Shown: piece after piece, positions 19,788 through 27,848 of the stretch
Layout: every line of letters begins with the position of its first letter
Numbering within the stretch: the first letter of the stretch is position 1
From: Allobosea sp. CRIB-10
GTDB taxonomy: Bacteria > Pseudomonadota > Alphaproteobacteria > Rhizobiales > Beijerinckiaceae
NCBI RefSeq assembly: GCF_900112185.1
Contig: NZ_FOKP01000003.1
Coordinates: forward strand, 248,001 to 312,000
Direction: 5' to 3'
DNA: 64,000 bases
The notes under the pieces: model-generated
The model's input: only the letters and a program-made list of their open reading frames with translations
Databases searched by the model: none
Told to the model about the DNA's origin: nothing
Made by a program: the position numbers and the translations under genes

Positions 19788-19903
19788 AGCCCTCATCCTG
19801 AGGAGCGAGCACAGCTCGCGTCTCGAAGGATGTTCCAGTGGTCTCGCGAGCATCCTGGAGCATCCTTCGAGACGCCGCTTCGCGGCTCCTCAGGATGAGG
19901 GCT
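19788..19903. repeat. Palindromic repeat, family B copy 1
   Basis: The 116-bp element is bounded by AGCCCTCATCC and GGATGAGGGCT, with the inner arms TCTCGAAGGATG and CATCCTTCGAGA. A second copy lies at 59755-59871. It sits between the HAD gene and the convergent aldehyde dehydrogenase terminator. Confidence 0.9.
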
Positions 19904-19930
19904 GAGAAGAACAAACCGAAGAGCAATACG

Positions 19931-19957
19931 AAAAGGGCCGCGCTTGCGGCGCGGCCC
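19931..19957 (-). terminator. Intrinsic terminator of the aldehyde dehydrogenase gene
   Basis: On the reverse strand GGGCCGCGC and GCGCGGCCC form a 9-bp GC stem around a 5-nt loop, followed by TTTT. It lies 25 bp after the dehydrogenase stop at 19982. Confidence 0.8.
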
Positions 19958-19981
19958 CGATAGTCCTGGATGACGCCCGGC

Positions 19982-21427
19982 TCAGGCGAGCGTGTAGGAG
20001 GTCTTCACCGTGGTGTAGAACTCGCGGGCATAGGCGCCCTGCTCGCGCGGGCCGTAGCTTGAGCCCTTCCGGCCGCCGAACGGCACATGGTAGTCGACGC
20101 CGGCGGTGGCGAGGTTGACCATCACCATGCCGGCCTCGGCATTGCGCTTGAAATGCGTCGCATGCTTCAGCGAGGTCGTGCAGATACCCGAGGACAGGCC
20201 GAACTCGGTGTCGTTGGCGATCGCGAGCGCCTCCTCGTAATCCTTGACCCGGATGACGTTGGCGACCGGGCCGAAGACCTCCTCGCGCGAGATGCGCATG
20301 GCGTTGGTCGTCTCGGTGAACAGCGCCGGCTGCAGGTAGAAGCCGGGGGTCTCGCGGTTGAGCAGTTCGCCGCCCCAGGCGAGCTTGCCGCCCTCGTCGC
20401 GGGCGATCTGGATATATTTCAGGTCCTGATCGAGCTGGCTCTGGTCGACGACCGGGCCGATCGTGGTGCCGGCCTTAAGCGCGTCGTCGACGGTGACGCC
20501 CTTGAGGCGCTCGATCGCCGCCTCGACGAAGCGGTCATGGATGCCGGCCTGGACGATCAGGCGCGAGGAGGCCGTGCAGCGCTGGCCGGTCGAGAAGAAG
20601 GCGCCCTGGACGGCGCATTCGACGGCGACCTTGAGGTCGGCGTCGTCGAGCACGACGAGCGGGTTCTTGCCGCCCATTTCGAGCTGGACCTTCTTCATCG
20701 GGTTGCCGGCGATGCAGGCGGCGGCGACCTTGCGGCCGGTCGAGACCGAGCCGGTGAAGCTGATCGCGTGCACGTCCTTGTGCTCGAGCAGCGCCTGGCC
20801 GACCACCGAGCCGCGGCCCATCACCAGGTTGAGCACGCCCTTGGGCAGGCCGGCGCGCTGGATGATGTCGACCAGCGCCCAGGCCGAGCCGGGGACGAGG
20901 TCGGCAGGCTTGATCACGACGCAGTTGCCGTAGGCCAGCGCCGGGGCGATCTTCCAGGCCGGGATGGCGATCGGGAAATTCCAGGGCGTGATCATGCCGA
21001 CGATGCCGACCGGCTCGCGGGTGACCTCGACGCCGACGCCCGGGCGCACGGAGGGGATGCTCTCGCCGTTCAGGCGCAGGCACTCACCGGCGAAGAAAGC
21101 GAAGATCTGGCCGGCGCGGGTGGCCTCGCCGATGCCTTCCGGCAGGGTCTTGCCCTCTTCACGCGACAGCAGGCGGCCGAGCTCGTCCTTGCGGGCGAGG
21201 ATCTCGTCCGAGGCCTTCTTCAGGACCTCGTAGCGCTCCTGCGGCGTGGTGCGGCTCCAGGCCGGGAAGGCGGCCTTGGCGGCGGCGACGGCATTGTTCA
21301 GGTCCTCGACCGAGCCCTGCGCATACTCACCGACGACGTCGTTGGTGTTGGAGGGGTTGATGTTGCGCGAAGCGTTCTGCGAGCCGGCCCATTCGCCGGC
21401 GATCAGGTTCTTGAAGGGAGCATTCAT
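19982..21427 (-). CDS. Aldehyde dehydrogenase family protein (alpha-ketoglutaric semialdehyde dehydrogenase type)
   Basis: This 481-residue NAD(P)+-dependent enzyme has the cofactor motif PWNFPIAIPAWK, the general base in LEMGGKNP and the catalytic cysteine in GQRCTASSR. The C-terminal GGRKGSSYGPREQG segment resembles 2,5-dioxopentanoate dehydrogenases of sugar-acid and hydroxyproline catabolism. The exact aldehyde is inferred. It stands alone, with its own terminator and a 200-bp divergent region shared with the GAF gene. Confidence 0.85.
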   Translation of the reverse strand: MNAPFKNLIAGEWAGSQNASRNINPSNTNDVVGEYAQGSVEDLNNAVAAAKAAFPAWSRTTPQERYEVLKKASDEILARKDELGRLLSREEGKTLPEGIGEATRAGQIFAFFAGECLRLNGESIPSVRPGVGVEVTREPVGIVGMITPWNFPIAIPAWKIAPALAYGNCVVIKPADLVPGSAWALVDIIQRAGLPKGVLNLVMGRGSVVGQALLEHKDVHAISFTGSVSTGRKVAAACIAGNPMKKVQLEMGGKNPLVVLDDADLKVAVECAVQGAFFSTGQRCTASSRLIVQAGIHDRFVEAAIERLKGVTVDDALKAGTTIGPVVDQSQLDQDLKYIQIARDEGGKLAWGGELLNRETPGFYLQPALFTETTNAMRISREEVFGPVANVIRVKDYEEALAIANDTEFGLSSGICTTSLKHATHFKRNAEAGMVMVNLATAGVDYHVPFGGRKGSSYGPREQGAYAREFYTTVKTSYTLA

Positions 21428-21628
21428 CGCAAAACCTCTTGCTTGACCGAACTTGCCTAACCGAAGGAGGAGCCGGTCTTAACCGGTTTAGGTCGGCAAG
21501 GCCATGCGGGTTGGCCGATGAATGGCGATGAACGCCCCGCCGTGAGCGCATGCGATGCGCTGGACGGCGAGTGGGTTTTGAACCGAGCGCTTTGCCGAAT
21601 TGTAAGCTTTGCGGTGTGAGATGCCCGC

Positions 21629-22435
21629 GTGCAGACACCGCCGCCTTATCGCTCTCCGGGCTTCGATACGATTCGCGAGCAGGCGCGTCTCGATGCGCTC
21701 GCACGCTATGACGTGCTCGACACGCCGCCCGAGCAAACCTTCGACCGCCTGACCCGGCTGGCCAGGCGGATCTTCGGCGTGTCGATGTCGACCATCAGCT
21801 TCATCGACGGTCACCGCCAATGGTTCAAATCACAGCAGGGCATGGCGACCTGCGAAACCGACCGGGGACCGGCCTTCTGCAATATCGCAATCCAGCAGCC
21901 GACCTCGCTGATCGTGACCGATGCCGTCGCCGACGAGCGCTTCCGAGACAACCCGTTCGTGACCGGCGAGCCGCATGTCCGCTTCTACGCCGGCATCCCG
22001 CTCCGCTGCCCCGAAGGACATGCGATCGGGACCTTGTGCGCCATCGATCCGCGGCCTCGGAGCTTCAGCCCGCGAGACCAGGAGATCCTGGCCGATCTCG
22101 GCGCTCTGGCGATGGAGGTCCTGGAACTCAGGCGCCTGTCGCTGGCCACGAAGATAGGATCCGCAGCGGGCGAAGCCGGCCGACCGGCATTGGCCAAGGA
22201 GTTCGCCCAAGGCCGGAGCGTCCTCAAGGCCGGGCGTATCGTCTTCAACAACAGCCGTATAGCCGTCAGATGCACAGTGCGGCAACTCTCGGCGGACACG
22301 GCGGTGGTCCATGTCATCAGCACCGCGAAGATCCCGGACAGGATCGCGCTGATGATCGATGCGGACGCGACCTCCAGGCTCTGCTCGGTGAGCTCCCGGG
22401 CAGAGCAGCATCTCGCGCTCGCCTTCGAGAGCTGA
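21629..22435 (+). CDS. GAF-domain sensor protein with a degenerate PilZ-like tail
   Basis: This 268-residue cytoplasmic protein starts with GTG. Residues about 20-175 form a GAF domain (LARYDVLDTPPEQTFDRLTR, the QWFKSQQGM region, FYAGIPLRCPEGHAIGTLC). Residues about 190-268 (KAGRIVFNNSRIAVRCTVRQ, then LMIDADATSRLCSVSSR) resemble the short PilZ domain common in rhizobia. The c-di-GMP-binding RxxxR motif is not clear, so binding is doubtful. The next gene on the strand is a diguanylate cyclase 128 bp downstream, which suggests a signalling pair. Confidence 0.7.
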   Translation: MQTPPPYRSPGFDTIREQARLDALARYDVLDTPPEQTFDRLTRLARRIFGVSMSTISFIDGHRQWFKSQQGMATCETDRGPAFCNIAIQQPTSLIVTDAVADERFRDNPFVTGEPHVRFYAGIPLRCPEGHAIGTLCAIDPRPRSFSPRDQEILADLGALAMEVLELRRLSLATKIGSAAGEAGRPALAKEFAQGRSVLKAGRIVFNNSRIAVRCTVRQLSADTAVVHVISTAKIPDRIALMIDADATSRLCSVSSRAEQHLALAFES

Positions 22436-22563
22436 CGCTCAGCCTACGGCCAGGCACACCGCGCGGCAGCAAGCCGGTGGCGGGCCCGGGAGAGGTGGTT
22501 CGGCGCAGTTTTGCGCCGGCCATTTCAGCTTGCTTTCACCTTTGTCTGGTTTGCTCCACGGCA

Positions 22564-24021
22564 ATGAAGCTTGCCCGCATCGTCTTCTCCGAACAGGACC
22601 GCAACCAGGAGCAGGCTTCATCGCCGATGCCGCCCTGGCGTGCAGCGGCGCTGGTCGCGGGCATCGTCTTCACTGCAGCGCTGTTCGGCCATCTCACCCG
22701 ACCGCTCGGCTTCCTCTCCACCTTCTGGCCGGCCAACGCCCTGCTGATGGGCGTGATGGTGCGCAATCCCGGCTGGGCCGGGCCGCTCGGCTGGATTGGC
22801 GCCACGGTGGGCTATCTCGCCGCCGATTTCGCCATGGGCGGCGGCATCGGCGTCACCCTCTGGCTGACCGCCGGCAACCTGACCGATGCCTTTGTCGGAT
22901 ATCGGCTGTTCCAGCGGATCAGTGAGTGCGACCGCAGGCTCGAGCAGCCGCCATCGCTGCTGTTCCTGCTGCTGATCTCCTTCGCCACGGCCGTTGTGGC
23001 CGCCTGCGTCAGCTGCGGCAGCCTCGTCCTCTATTTCGGCTATGCCCCGCTGCAGGCTTTCGAATTCGTCCTAACCAGCGAGTTCGCCAGCAATCTCGTC
23101 GTCCTGCCCGTGGTCTTGACCGCGCCACCGTTCGCGCCGATTGCCAAGCGCCTGGCGGCGAGCCCGGTATTGCGCTCCGGCTGGAGCCGTAGACTCCAGC
23201 CGGTCGCGGCGCTGCTGGCCTCGATTCTCGCCGGCACCATGATCGGCGGATCGGCCGCGATCGCGATTCCGGTTCCGGCGATCCTCTGGTGCGCGCTGAG
23301 CTATGGCGTGTTCCCGACGGCCCTGCTCACCTTCGGGCTCGGCCTGTGGCAATGCACGGTGCTGCTCGCACAGCTCACGCCGGGCACTGCCGACTATGCA
23401 GCCGCCTTGACCTCGCACCGCTTCGGCGTCGCCCTGTTCTCGCTCGGGCCGATCATGGTGGCAGTGATCAACGCCGCCCGCGCCGGCCTGCTGGCCGAGC
23501 TCGACCAGGCCGCCAACCAAGATTCACTCACCAAGGCCCTGTCGCGCCGTGCCTTCCTGGCGCGCAGCGAAGCCGCTCTGGGACAGAACCTCACGGCCCG
23601 CCGCCCCATTGCGCTGCTGATGCTGGATGTCGACCGGTTCAAGCTGATCAACGACGAGTACGGCCACGCGGTCGGGGACGAGGTGCTGGTCAGTCTGGCG
23701 GAGCATATCTCGGCCCGGTTGCGGCCGGACGATCTGTTCGGGCGGATCGGCGGCGAGGAGTTCGCGATCATGGCCCCGGGCCTGACGCAGGCGGCTGGAC
23801 TGGCGCTGGCCGAGCGGCTGCGCGACGGCTGCGCCCGCCTCCGAGTTCCCGTCAAAGGCCGCGAGCCGCTGAGGACAACCGTCAGCATCGGCCTGGTCTG
23901 GGGATCGGCGGGCCCCGACTGCTCCCTGCGGCATTTGCTGAAGCGGGCTGACGACGCGCTCTACCGGGCCAAGCGTGCCGGCCGAGACCGCGTCGTCGAT
24001 GACACCCTTCAAGCAGCCTGA
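22564..24021 (+). CDS. Membrane diguanylate cyclase with MASE1-like sensor and GGDEF domain
   Basis: This 485-residue protein has N-terminal hydrophobic segments (from about residue 27 to 300) that match a MASE1-type membrane sensor (LSTFWPANALLMGVMVRNPG). The catalytic loop is GGEEF at residues 396-400. An I-site RPDD lies five residues upstream (387-390), so product inhibition by c-di-GMP is expected. The ATG at 22564 is preferred because the preceding open frame lacks family similarity. It follows the GAF protein. Confidence 0.88.
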   Translation: MKLARIVFSEQDRNQEQASSPMPPWRAAALVAGIVFTAALFGHLTRPLGFLSTFWPANALLMGVMVRNPGWAGPLGWIGATVGYLAADFAMGGGIGVTLWLTAGNLTDAFVGYRLFQRISECDRRLEQPPSLLFLLLISFATAVVAACVSCGSLVLYFGYAPLQAFEFVLTSEFASNLVVLPVVLTAPPFAPIAKRLAASPVLRSGWSRRLQPVAALLASILAGTMIGGSAAIAIPVPAILWCALSYGVFPTALLTFGLGLWQCTVLLAQLTPGTADYAAALTSHRFGVALFSLGPIMVAVINAARAGLLAELDQAANQDSLTKALSRRAFLARSEAALGQNLTARRPIALLMLDVDRFKLINDEYGHAVGDEVLVSLAEHISARLRPDDLFGRIGGEEFAIMAPGLTQAAGLALAERLRDGCARLRVPVKGREPLRTTVSIGLVWGSAGPDCSLRHLLKRADDALYRAKRAGRDRVVDDTLQAA

Positions 24022-24059
24022 ACCGAACATCCGCTCCGGAGCGGCGCCGGCCGGCCCGC

Positions 24060-24212
24060 TCATTTCTCCTTGATCGACAGGCCGTTCTTGCCGACCGAGA
24101 TCTCGACGCCCTCCGGCTGCTTCTTCTCCTGATAGAGCGCGTAGCTGACGGCCCCGAGGCCGAGAACGAGCAGAGCGACCAGAAGAACAAGCGTATTGCG
24201 GGACAGCGTCAT
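24060..24212 (-). CDS. 50-residue single-pass membrane protein with an EcfG-type promoter
   Basis: The protein reads MTLSRNTLVLLVALLVLGLG, then a short AVSYALYQEKKQ linker and a hydrophilic C-terminus (PEGVEISVGKNGLSIKEK). It has one membrane helix (about 6-26) and a tail of about 20 residues probably facing the periplasm. GGAG precedes the ATG by 6 bp. An exact GGAAC-N16-CGTT sequence begins 66 bp upstream. Small membrane proteins with this IEVGKNGLSIKE-like tail are seen in related genomes, but I know of no function. Confidence 0.75.
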   Translation of the reverse strand: MTLSRNTLVLLVALLVLGLGAVSYALYQEKKQPEGVEISVGKNGLSIKEK

Positions 24213-24253
24213 CAGGAACTCCGTTGCAGGCGCGCCGGCACGGCGCTCCCATC

Positions 24254-24278
24254 AACGCCGACGCCAGCGCCCGGTTCC
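24254..24278 (-). promoter_or_regulatory. EcfG (general stress sigma factor) promoter candidate for the 50-residue membrane protein
   Basis: Reading the reverse strand, GGAAC (24278-24274) is followed by 16 bp and CGTT (24257-24254). This is the full alphaproteobacterial EcfG consensus GGAAC-N16/17-CGTT. It lies 42 bp upstream of the ATG at 24212. An EcfG/PhyR system is not in the window. Confidence 0.7.
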
Positions 24279-24285
24279 GGCTCCC

Positions 24286-24993
24286 TCAGGCAACAGGCTC
24301 GCTCCGTGCGGCGACAGCCTGCGCGAGATTGGCCTCCGTCCGGGCTGCAACACGGCCGATCAGGTAAGTGGCGAGGCTCGACCAGGCGACACCCAGGCAC
24401 CAGCCGCCGAGTACGTCACTCGGCCAGTGCACGCCGAGATAGACCCGGCTTAGGCCGATCGCGATCATCAGGGTCCAGGCGACCCACAGGCAAAGCCGGG
24501 CGATATCGGCGCGACGCGAGGCGATGCCGACGAAACCGGCGATGCTGAGCAGCACCACCGCCGCCAGGAAGGCATGGCCGCTCGGGAAGCTCGCGGTGAA
24601 GGTCAGCGCGGCATGCTCGACGATATCAGGGCGCTCGCGCCCAAAGGCGAGCTTCAGCACGGTGCTCGCCGCCGTCGCCAGCACGACGCTGGCCAGAAGG
24701 CCGATAGCCAGTGGGCGGTGACCGCAGAGCCGCAAGGTCAAGACCGCGATCACGGTGGCGATGCCGAGCCCGATGAAGCTGCCGAGCGCGGTCAGGTCGC
24801 GCATCATCTCCCGGAACCAGGCAGGGCCGATCGGTATGGAGGGGTTGGCCGGGTCGCGGAACAGCATCACCAGCGCGCTGTCGAGCGCGGAACTGCCGTC
24901 GGAGACGACATAAAAGGCCAGGCCGATGAAACCGAAAATCGCCGCGACGGGCAGAAGGAAGCGCGGCTGGAGGAGGAACATCGAAGGCCTCAT
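24286..24993 (-). CDS. PAP2-family membrane phosphatase
   Basis: This 235-residue integral membrane protein has about six helices. It has all three phosphatase motifs: KLAFGRERPD, PSGHAF and SRVYLGVHWPSDVLGG, with the catalytic His in the last. PAP2 enzymes dephosphorylate lipid phosphates (phosphatidate, undecaprenyl diphosphate, lipid A). The ATG overlaps the stop of the lipid-kinase gene by 4 bp, and together they suggest that a lipid is phosphorylated and dephosphorylated by products of one operon. Confidence 0.9.
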   Translation of the reverse strand: MRPSMFLLQPRFLLPVAAIFGFIGLAFYVVSDGSSALDSALVMLFRDPANPSIPIGPAWFREMMRDLTALGSFIGLGIATVIAVLTLRLCGHRPLAIGLLASVVLATAASTVLKLAFGRERPDIVEHAALTFTASFPSGHAFLAAVVLLSIAGFVGIASRRADIARLCLWVAWTLMIAIGLSRVYLGVHWPSDVLGGWCLGVAWSSLATYLIGRVAARTEANLAQAVAARSEPVA

Positions 24994-25979
24994 GAGGGGA
25001 ACTGGTACTCGGCTGGATAGGGCAGAGGCTCGGGCTCGGTCGGCCGGGCGGCGATCACCTGCAACGCGCCCGGCAGCAGGCGATAGGCGAACGGACTGGC
25101 GCCGCGCTCGACCTCGCCGTCGAAGGTGACATGGCCCCGGCGCTTGTCACGGCGGATGATCGTCACCGCCGTGCCGGTCAGCGAGACGAGGTTGTGGGAG
25201 CTTCGCCAGCTGCCGGTCAGCATCGAGAACGCCGCCTTGGCCCGCGAGAGCAGCCCCCCGGTGTCGAGGATGTGCACCTCGAACTCGCCGCCATCGAGAC
25301 GGCTACGGCGCCATTCGGCACCGTCGAACTGGTTGACGGTGACGAGGACCGCATCGGCCTGGACCTGGCGGCGCTCGCCGGCGATCTCCATCTCGATCCG
25401 GATCGCATGGGTGAACAGGATCGAGCGCGTCGCGGCGAAGAGGAAGGCGACGAGGCGGCTGAACGGGAAGCGGCGGCGGGCATATTCTCGCTGGCGCGCC
25501 ATCAGGCTGAAGAAGCCCATGCCGGAAATCGAATGGAACAGCCGGCCGTTGACACTGCCAAGATCCATCGCGACCGGCTCGCCCTGGCAGACCGCGGTGA
25601 TCTGCTCCTCCAGCGTACCGACGAGGCCGAGGTCGCGGCCGAGCACGTTGACCGTGCCGAGCGGCAGCACGCCAACGGGCCTGTTGCAGCCGATCAGCAC
25701 CGGCAGGGCGCCGTTGATGGTGCCGTCGCCGCCGGCGATGACGGTGGTCACGGCTTCGTCGGCGACCGCGGCCCGCAAGCGCTCCTGCAACTGGCGTGGC
25801 GACACCACTTCGACCGCAGCCCGGCAACCGGCGACCTCGAACGCCGCAGCGATGCGCTGCGCAAAGACGTCGGCGCCCGCCTCCAGCACCGCGCCGGCGC
25901 GCGCATTGGCGATGACACGGAAGCAGCGCTGCTGCGCCTGCGTTTCGAGCACGGGCAACGGGTCCGATACATTCGCCAT
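24990..25979 (-). CDS. Diacylglycerol/sphingosine kinase-like lipid kinase
   Basis: This 329-residue protein starts at MANVSDPLPVLET. The DAGK catalytic core has VIAGGDGTINGALPVL (nucleotide-binding GGDGT) and PVGVLPLGTVNVLGRDLG (residues about 90-140). The C-terminal lobe (HVTFDGEVERG) is typical of the YegS/BmrU-like family. The ATG shares one base with the transglutaminase stop (TGATG). It is cytoplasmic or membrane-peripheral. The substrate lipid is not identifiable. Confidence 0.88.
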   Translation of the reverse strand: MANVSDPLPVLETQAQQRCFRVIANARAGAVLEAGADVFAQRIAAAFEVAGCRAAVEVVSPRQLQERLRAAVADEAVTTVIAGGDGTINGALPVLIGCNRPVGVLPLGTVNVLGRDLGLVGTLEEQITAVCQGEPVAMDLGSVNGRLFHSISGMGFFSLMARQREYARRRFPFSRLVAFLFAATRSILFTHAIRIEMEIAGERRQVQADAVLVTVNQFDGAEWRRSRLDGGEFEVHILDTGGLLSRAKAAFSMLTGSWRSSHNLVSLTGTAVTIIRRDKRRGHVTFDGEVERGASPFAYRLLPGALQVIAARPTEPEPLPYPAEYQFPS

Positions 25980-26875
25980 CAGGCGGCGATATGGGCGTCC
26001 CTCTTGGCGGGAACAAGGCGGGACATCGCCGACACGGCCTGCACCGGCTCGTCCTCGACCTCTTCGGTGACAACCTCGAAGCGCTGCAGCCAGTGCGGGC
26101 CGAACGAGGTCAGCATCGGAACGTCGGTGGCGTCGCGGCCGCGCGCGATGACGATGCGGCCGATGCGGCGGCGGTTGTGCCGGGCGTCGAAGGTGTGCCA
26201 GCGCCCGCCGAGCCAGACCTCGAACCAGGCGTTGAAGTCCATCGGCGCCGGGTCGGGCGGCACGCCGATATCGCCGAGATAGCCGTTGCAATACCGCGCC
26301 GGAATGTTGAGGCAGCGGCACAGGGTGATCGCGAGATGGGCGAAGTCCCGGCAGACGCCGATACGCTCGTTGAAGGTCTCGGCGGCGGTGCGGGTGTTGC
26401 GCGCGAAGGCATAGCCGAAGCTGACATGGTTGTGGACGAACTGGGTCACGGCCTGCACGCGGGCCCAGCCCGGCTCGACCTGGCCGAACAGACTCCAGGC
26501 CGTATCCGCCAACCGGTCGGTCTCACAATAGCGGCTGCCGAGCAGATAGGGCAGGACCGCGTCGGGCAGCTCCGCTGGAGCGACTTCACTGGCTGAAAGA
26601 TCGACATTGTCCGGTGCACCATGGTCATGGACGAGGCCCTCGCAGGCGATCCTCACGCCCCCCGCCGGCGCGACGAGGCGGCGGCAGATGTTGCCGAACG
26701 GGTCGAGATGCTGGCTGAGCGCGATCGGCCGGCCCGGGCCGCGCAGCGGGGTCACACGCATCTCGTCGGGCCGGATCAGATCATGGCGGCGCGAGGGGTG
26801 GACGTCGAGCAATGTGAGCAAGGCGGTTGGCTGCTCGCAAACGAGCTCGATGCGATAGCCGTAACGGATGTGCAT
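25979..26875 (-). CDS. Transglutaminase-like protein with His replaced by Asn
   Basis: This 298-residue protein starts at MHIRYGYRIELVCEQ. It has a transglutaminase N-terminal domain and a core with Cys175 (RIGVCRDFAH) and Asp230 (HTFDARHN). At the expected His position the sequence is DFNAWFEVW, so Asn215 replaces His. That segment is often non-His in this subfamily in rhizobia (from familiarity). Activity may be altered or lost, leaving a binding fold. It is the first gene of a three-gene operon with a lipid kinase and a PAP2 phosphatase. Confidence 0.8.
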   Translation of the reverse strand: MHIRYGYRIELVCEQPTALLTLLDVHPSRRHDLIRPDEMRVTPLRGPGRPIALSQHLDPFGNICRRLVAPAGGVRIACEGLVHDHGAPDNVDLSASEVAPAELPDAVLPYLLGSRYCETDRLADTAWSLFGQVEPGWARVQAVTQFVHNHVSFGYAFARNTRTAAETFNERIGVCRDFAHLAITLCRCLNIPARYCNGYLGDIGVPPDPAPMDFNAWFEVWLGGRWHTFDARHNRRRIGRIVIARGRDATDVPMLTSFGPHWLQRFEVVTEEVEDEPVQAVSAMSRLVPAKRDAHIAA

Positions 26876-26943
26876 GATGACCTCGACGCTGCGCGATGGG
26901 AGCCGCCCCGCCGCGGCGGGGAACTCCCCGGCCGGCACTCAAT

Positions 26944-26968
26944 GACGCGCGGCGTCACCCGAGGTTCC
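26944..26968 (-). promoter_or_regulatory. Near-match EcfG promoter upstream of the transglutaminase-lipid kinase-PAP2 operon
   Basis: On the reverse strand GGAAC (26968-26964), 16 bp, then CGTC (26947-26944), one base from CGTT, lies 69 bp upstream of the ATG at 26875. The spacer length is identical to the other candidates in this island. Confidence 0.4.
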
Positions 26969-26993
26969 CCGCCCATGGGGAGCAGGCGCGCAT

Positions 26994-27022
26994 AAAAAAG
27001 GTGCGGACCTTTCGGCCCGCAC
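26994..27022 (-). terminator. Intrinsic terminator of the PRC-barrel gene
   Basis: On the reverse strand GTGCGGGCC-GAAA-GGTCCGCAC forms a 9-bp stem (one G-T wobble) with a GAAA tetraloop, followed by C and six T. It lies 86 bp after the stop at 27108. Confidence 0.9.
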
Positions 27023-27107
27023 CACGCAATCACGACGATCCGGCTGGGGGGATAGCGACCGCCGCGAGTTGCGCCTTTGTGTGGAACGCCGGCCCTGAGG
27101 CGCGCTC

Positions 27108-27491
27108 TCACATCATCCAGTAGGGCATCGTGCCGTAGTAATCGTGCACGCGCTTGCCGTACTCCTTGTCGTGCCAGTCCGGCTCGCCATCGGCCCCGTA
27201 CATCGGAGCTGCCTCGAGCTTCTCGCGGGTCAGCGGCACGACATAGCCGCCCTTCTCGACATCGTAATCGAGCATGCTCCACGGGATCGGGTGATACTTC
27301 TCGCCGAGGCCGAGGAAGCCGCCGAAGGACATGATCGCATAGGCGACCTTACCCGTCGCCTTGTCGAGCATGACATCATAGATCGAGCCGAGATGCTCGC
27401 CGGCGGTATTGTAGACCTCGGTACCGGCGACGCGCGCTCCAGCGATCAGCGGGTTTGCGGCGTGAGAGGCTGCGGTCATCGTAGCACTCAT
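27108..27491 (-). CDS. PRC-barrel domain protein, stress-associated
   Basis: This 127-residue protein starts at MSATMTAASHAANPLIAG. GGAGGG lies upstream of the ATG and argues against a start four codons earlier. The PRC-barrel domain spans about residues 20-95 (GTEVYNTAGEHLGSIYDVML, VAYAIMSFGGFLGLGEKYHP). The C-terminus ends YYGTMPYWMM. No signal peptide is seen. Such proteins are often among the general-stress genes of alphaproteobacteria, and a GGAAC-N16-GGTT sequence sits 55 bp upstream. Confidence 0.88.
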   Translation of the reverse strand: MSATMTAASHAANPLIAGARVAGTEVYNTAGEHLGSIYDVMLDKATGKVAYAIMSFGGFLGLGEKYHPIPWSMLDYDVEKGGYVVPLTREKLEAAPMYGADGEPDWHDKEYGKRVHDYYGTMPYWMM

Positions 27492-27545
27492 CGGTCCCTC
27501 CATGAATAGCCTGCGAGGCCAACCTTCGAGCGGCCTCGTCCCATC

Positions 27546-27570
27546 AACCCGACGGACGCGACCGGGTTCC
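27546..27570 (-). promoter_or_regulatory. EcfG-like promoter for the PRC-barrel gene
   Basis: On the reverse strand GGAAC (27570-27566), 16 bp, GGTT (27549-27546). The one deviation from CGTT is G for C in the -10 element. It leaves a leader of about 50 nt before the ATG at 27491. The 27492-27848 gap (357 bp) holds this promoter and its divergent partner and no gene that I can support. Confidence 0.6.
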
Positions 27571-27669
27571 CTCCGCCACCGACAAAAATCGCATGGTCTC
27601 GAGAGGGTTTTCCGCGGCTGCCCCGCGCCGTTGAGGCAGCCTTTGCAGCGGGGCCGATGGCGGGCCCGT

Positions 27670-27694
27670 GGAACAAAAGCCGGCTCGTCCGGTT
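27670..27694 (+). promoter_or_regulatory. EcfG-like promoter toward the glycine-zipper gene
   Basis: GGAAC (27670-27674), 16 bp, GGTT (27691-27694): the same sequence pattern as the divergent promoter at 27546-27570. The distance to the ATG at 27849 is 155 bp, which implies a long leader. Confidence 0.5.
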
Positions 27695-27848
27695 GGAGGA
27701 TCGATCGAGCGTGCGGCGCCGGCCGGCACGATTCAGGCGGCGAACGAGCGCCAACTGGCGCTGCCGAGCAATCTATCCGCGGCACACCACGACAGCGATC
27801 TTGATGTCTCGTAGCGAAGCCGTCGGCTTTCAAGGGAAGGAAACAGCG

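Noticed and set aside
27492-27848. Possible extra gene in the 357-bp region between PRC-barrel and glycine-zipper genes
   Set aside because: Only short frames without family similarity. The region is better explained by two divergent EcfG-like promoters and leaders.
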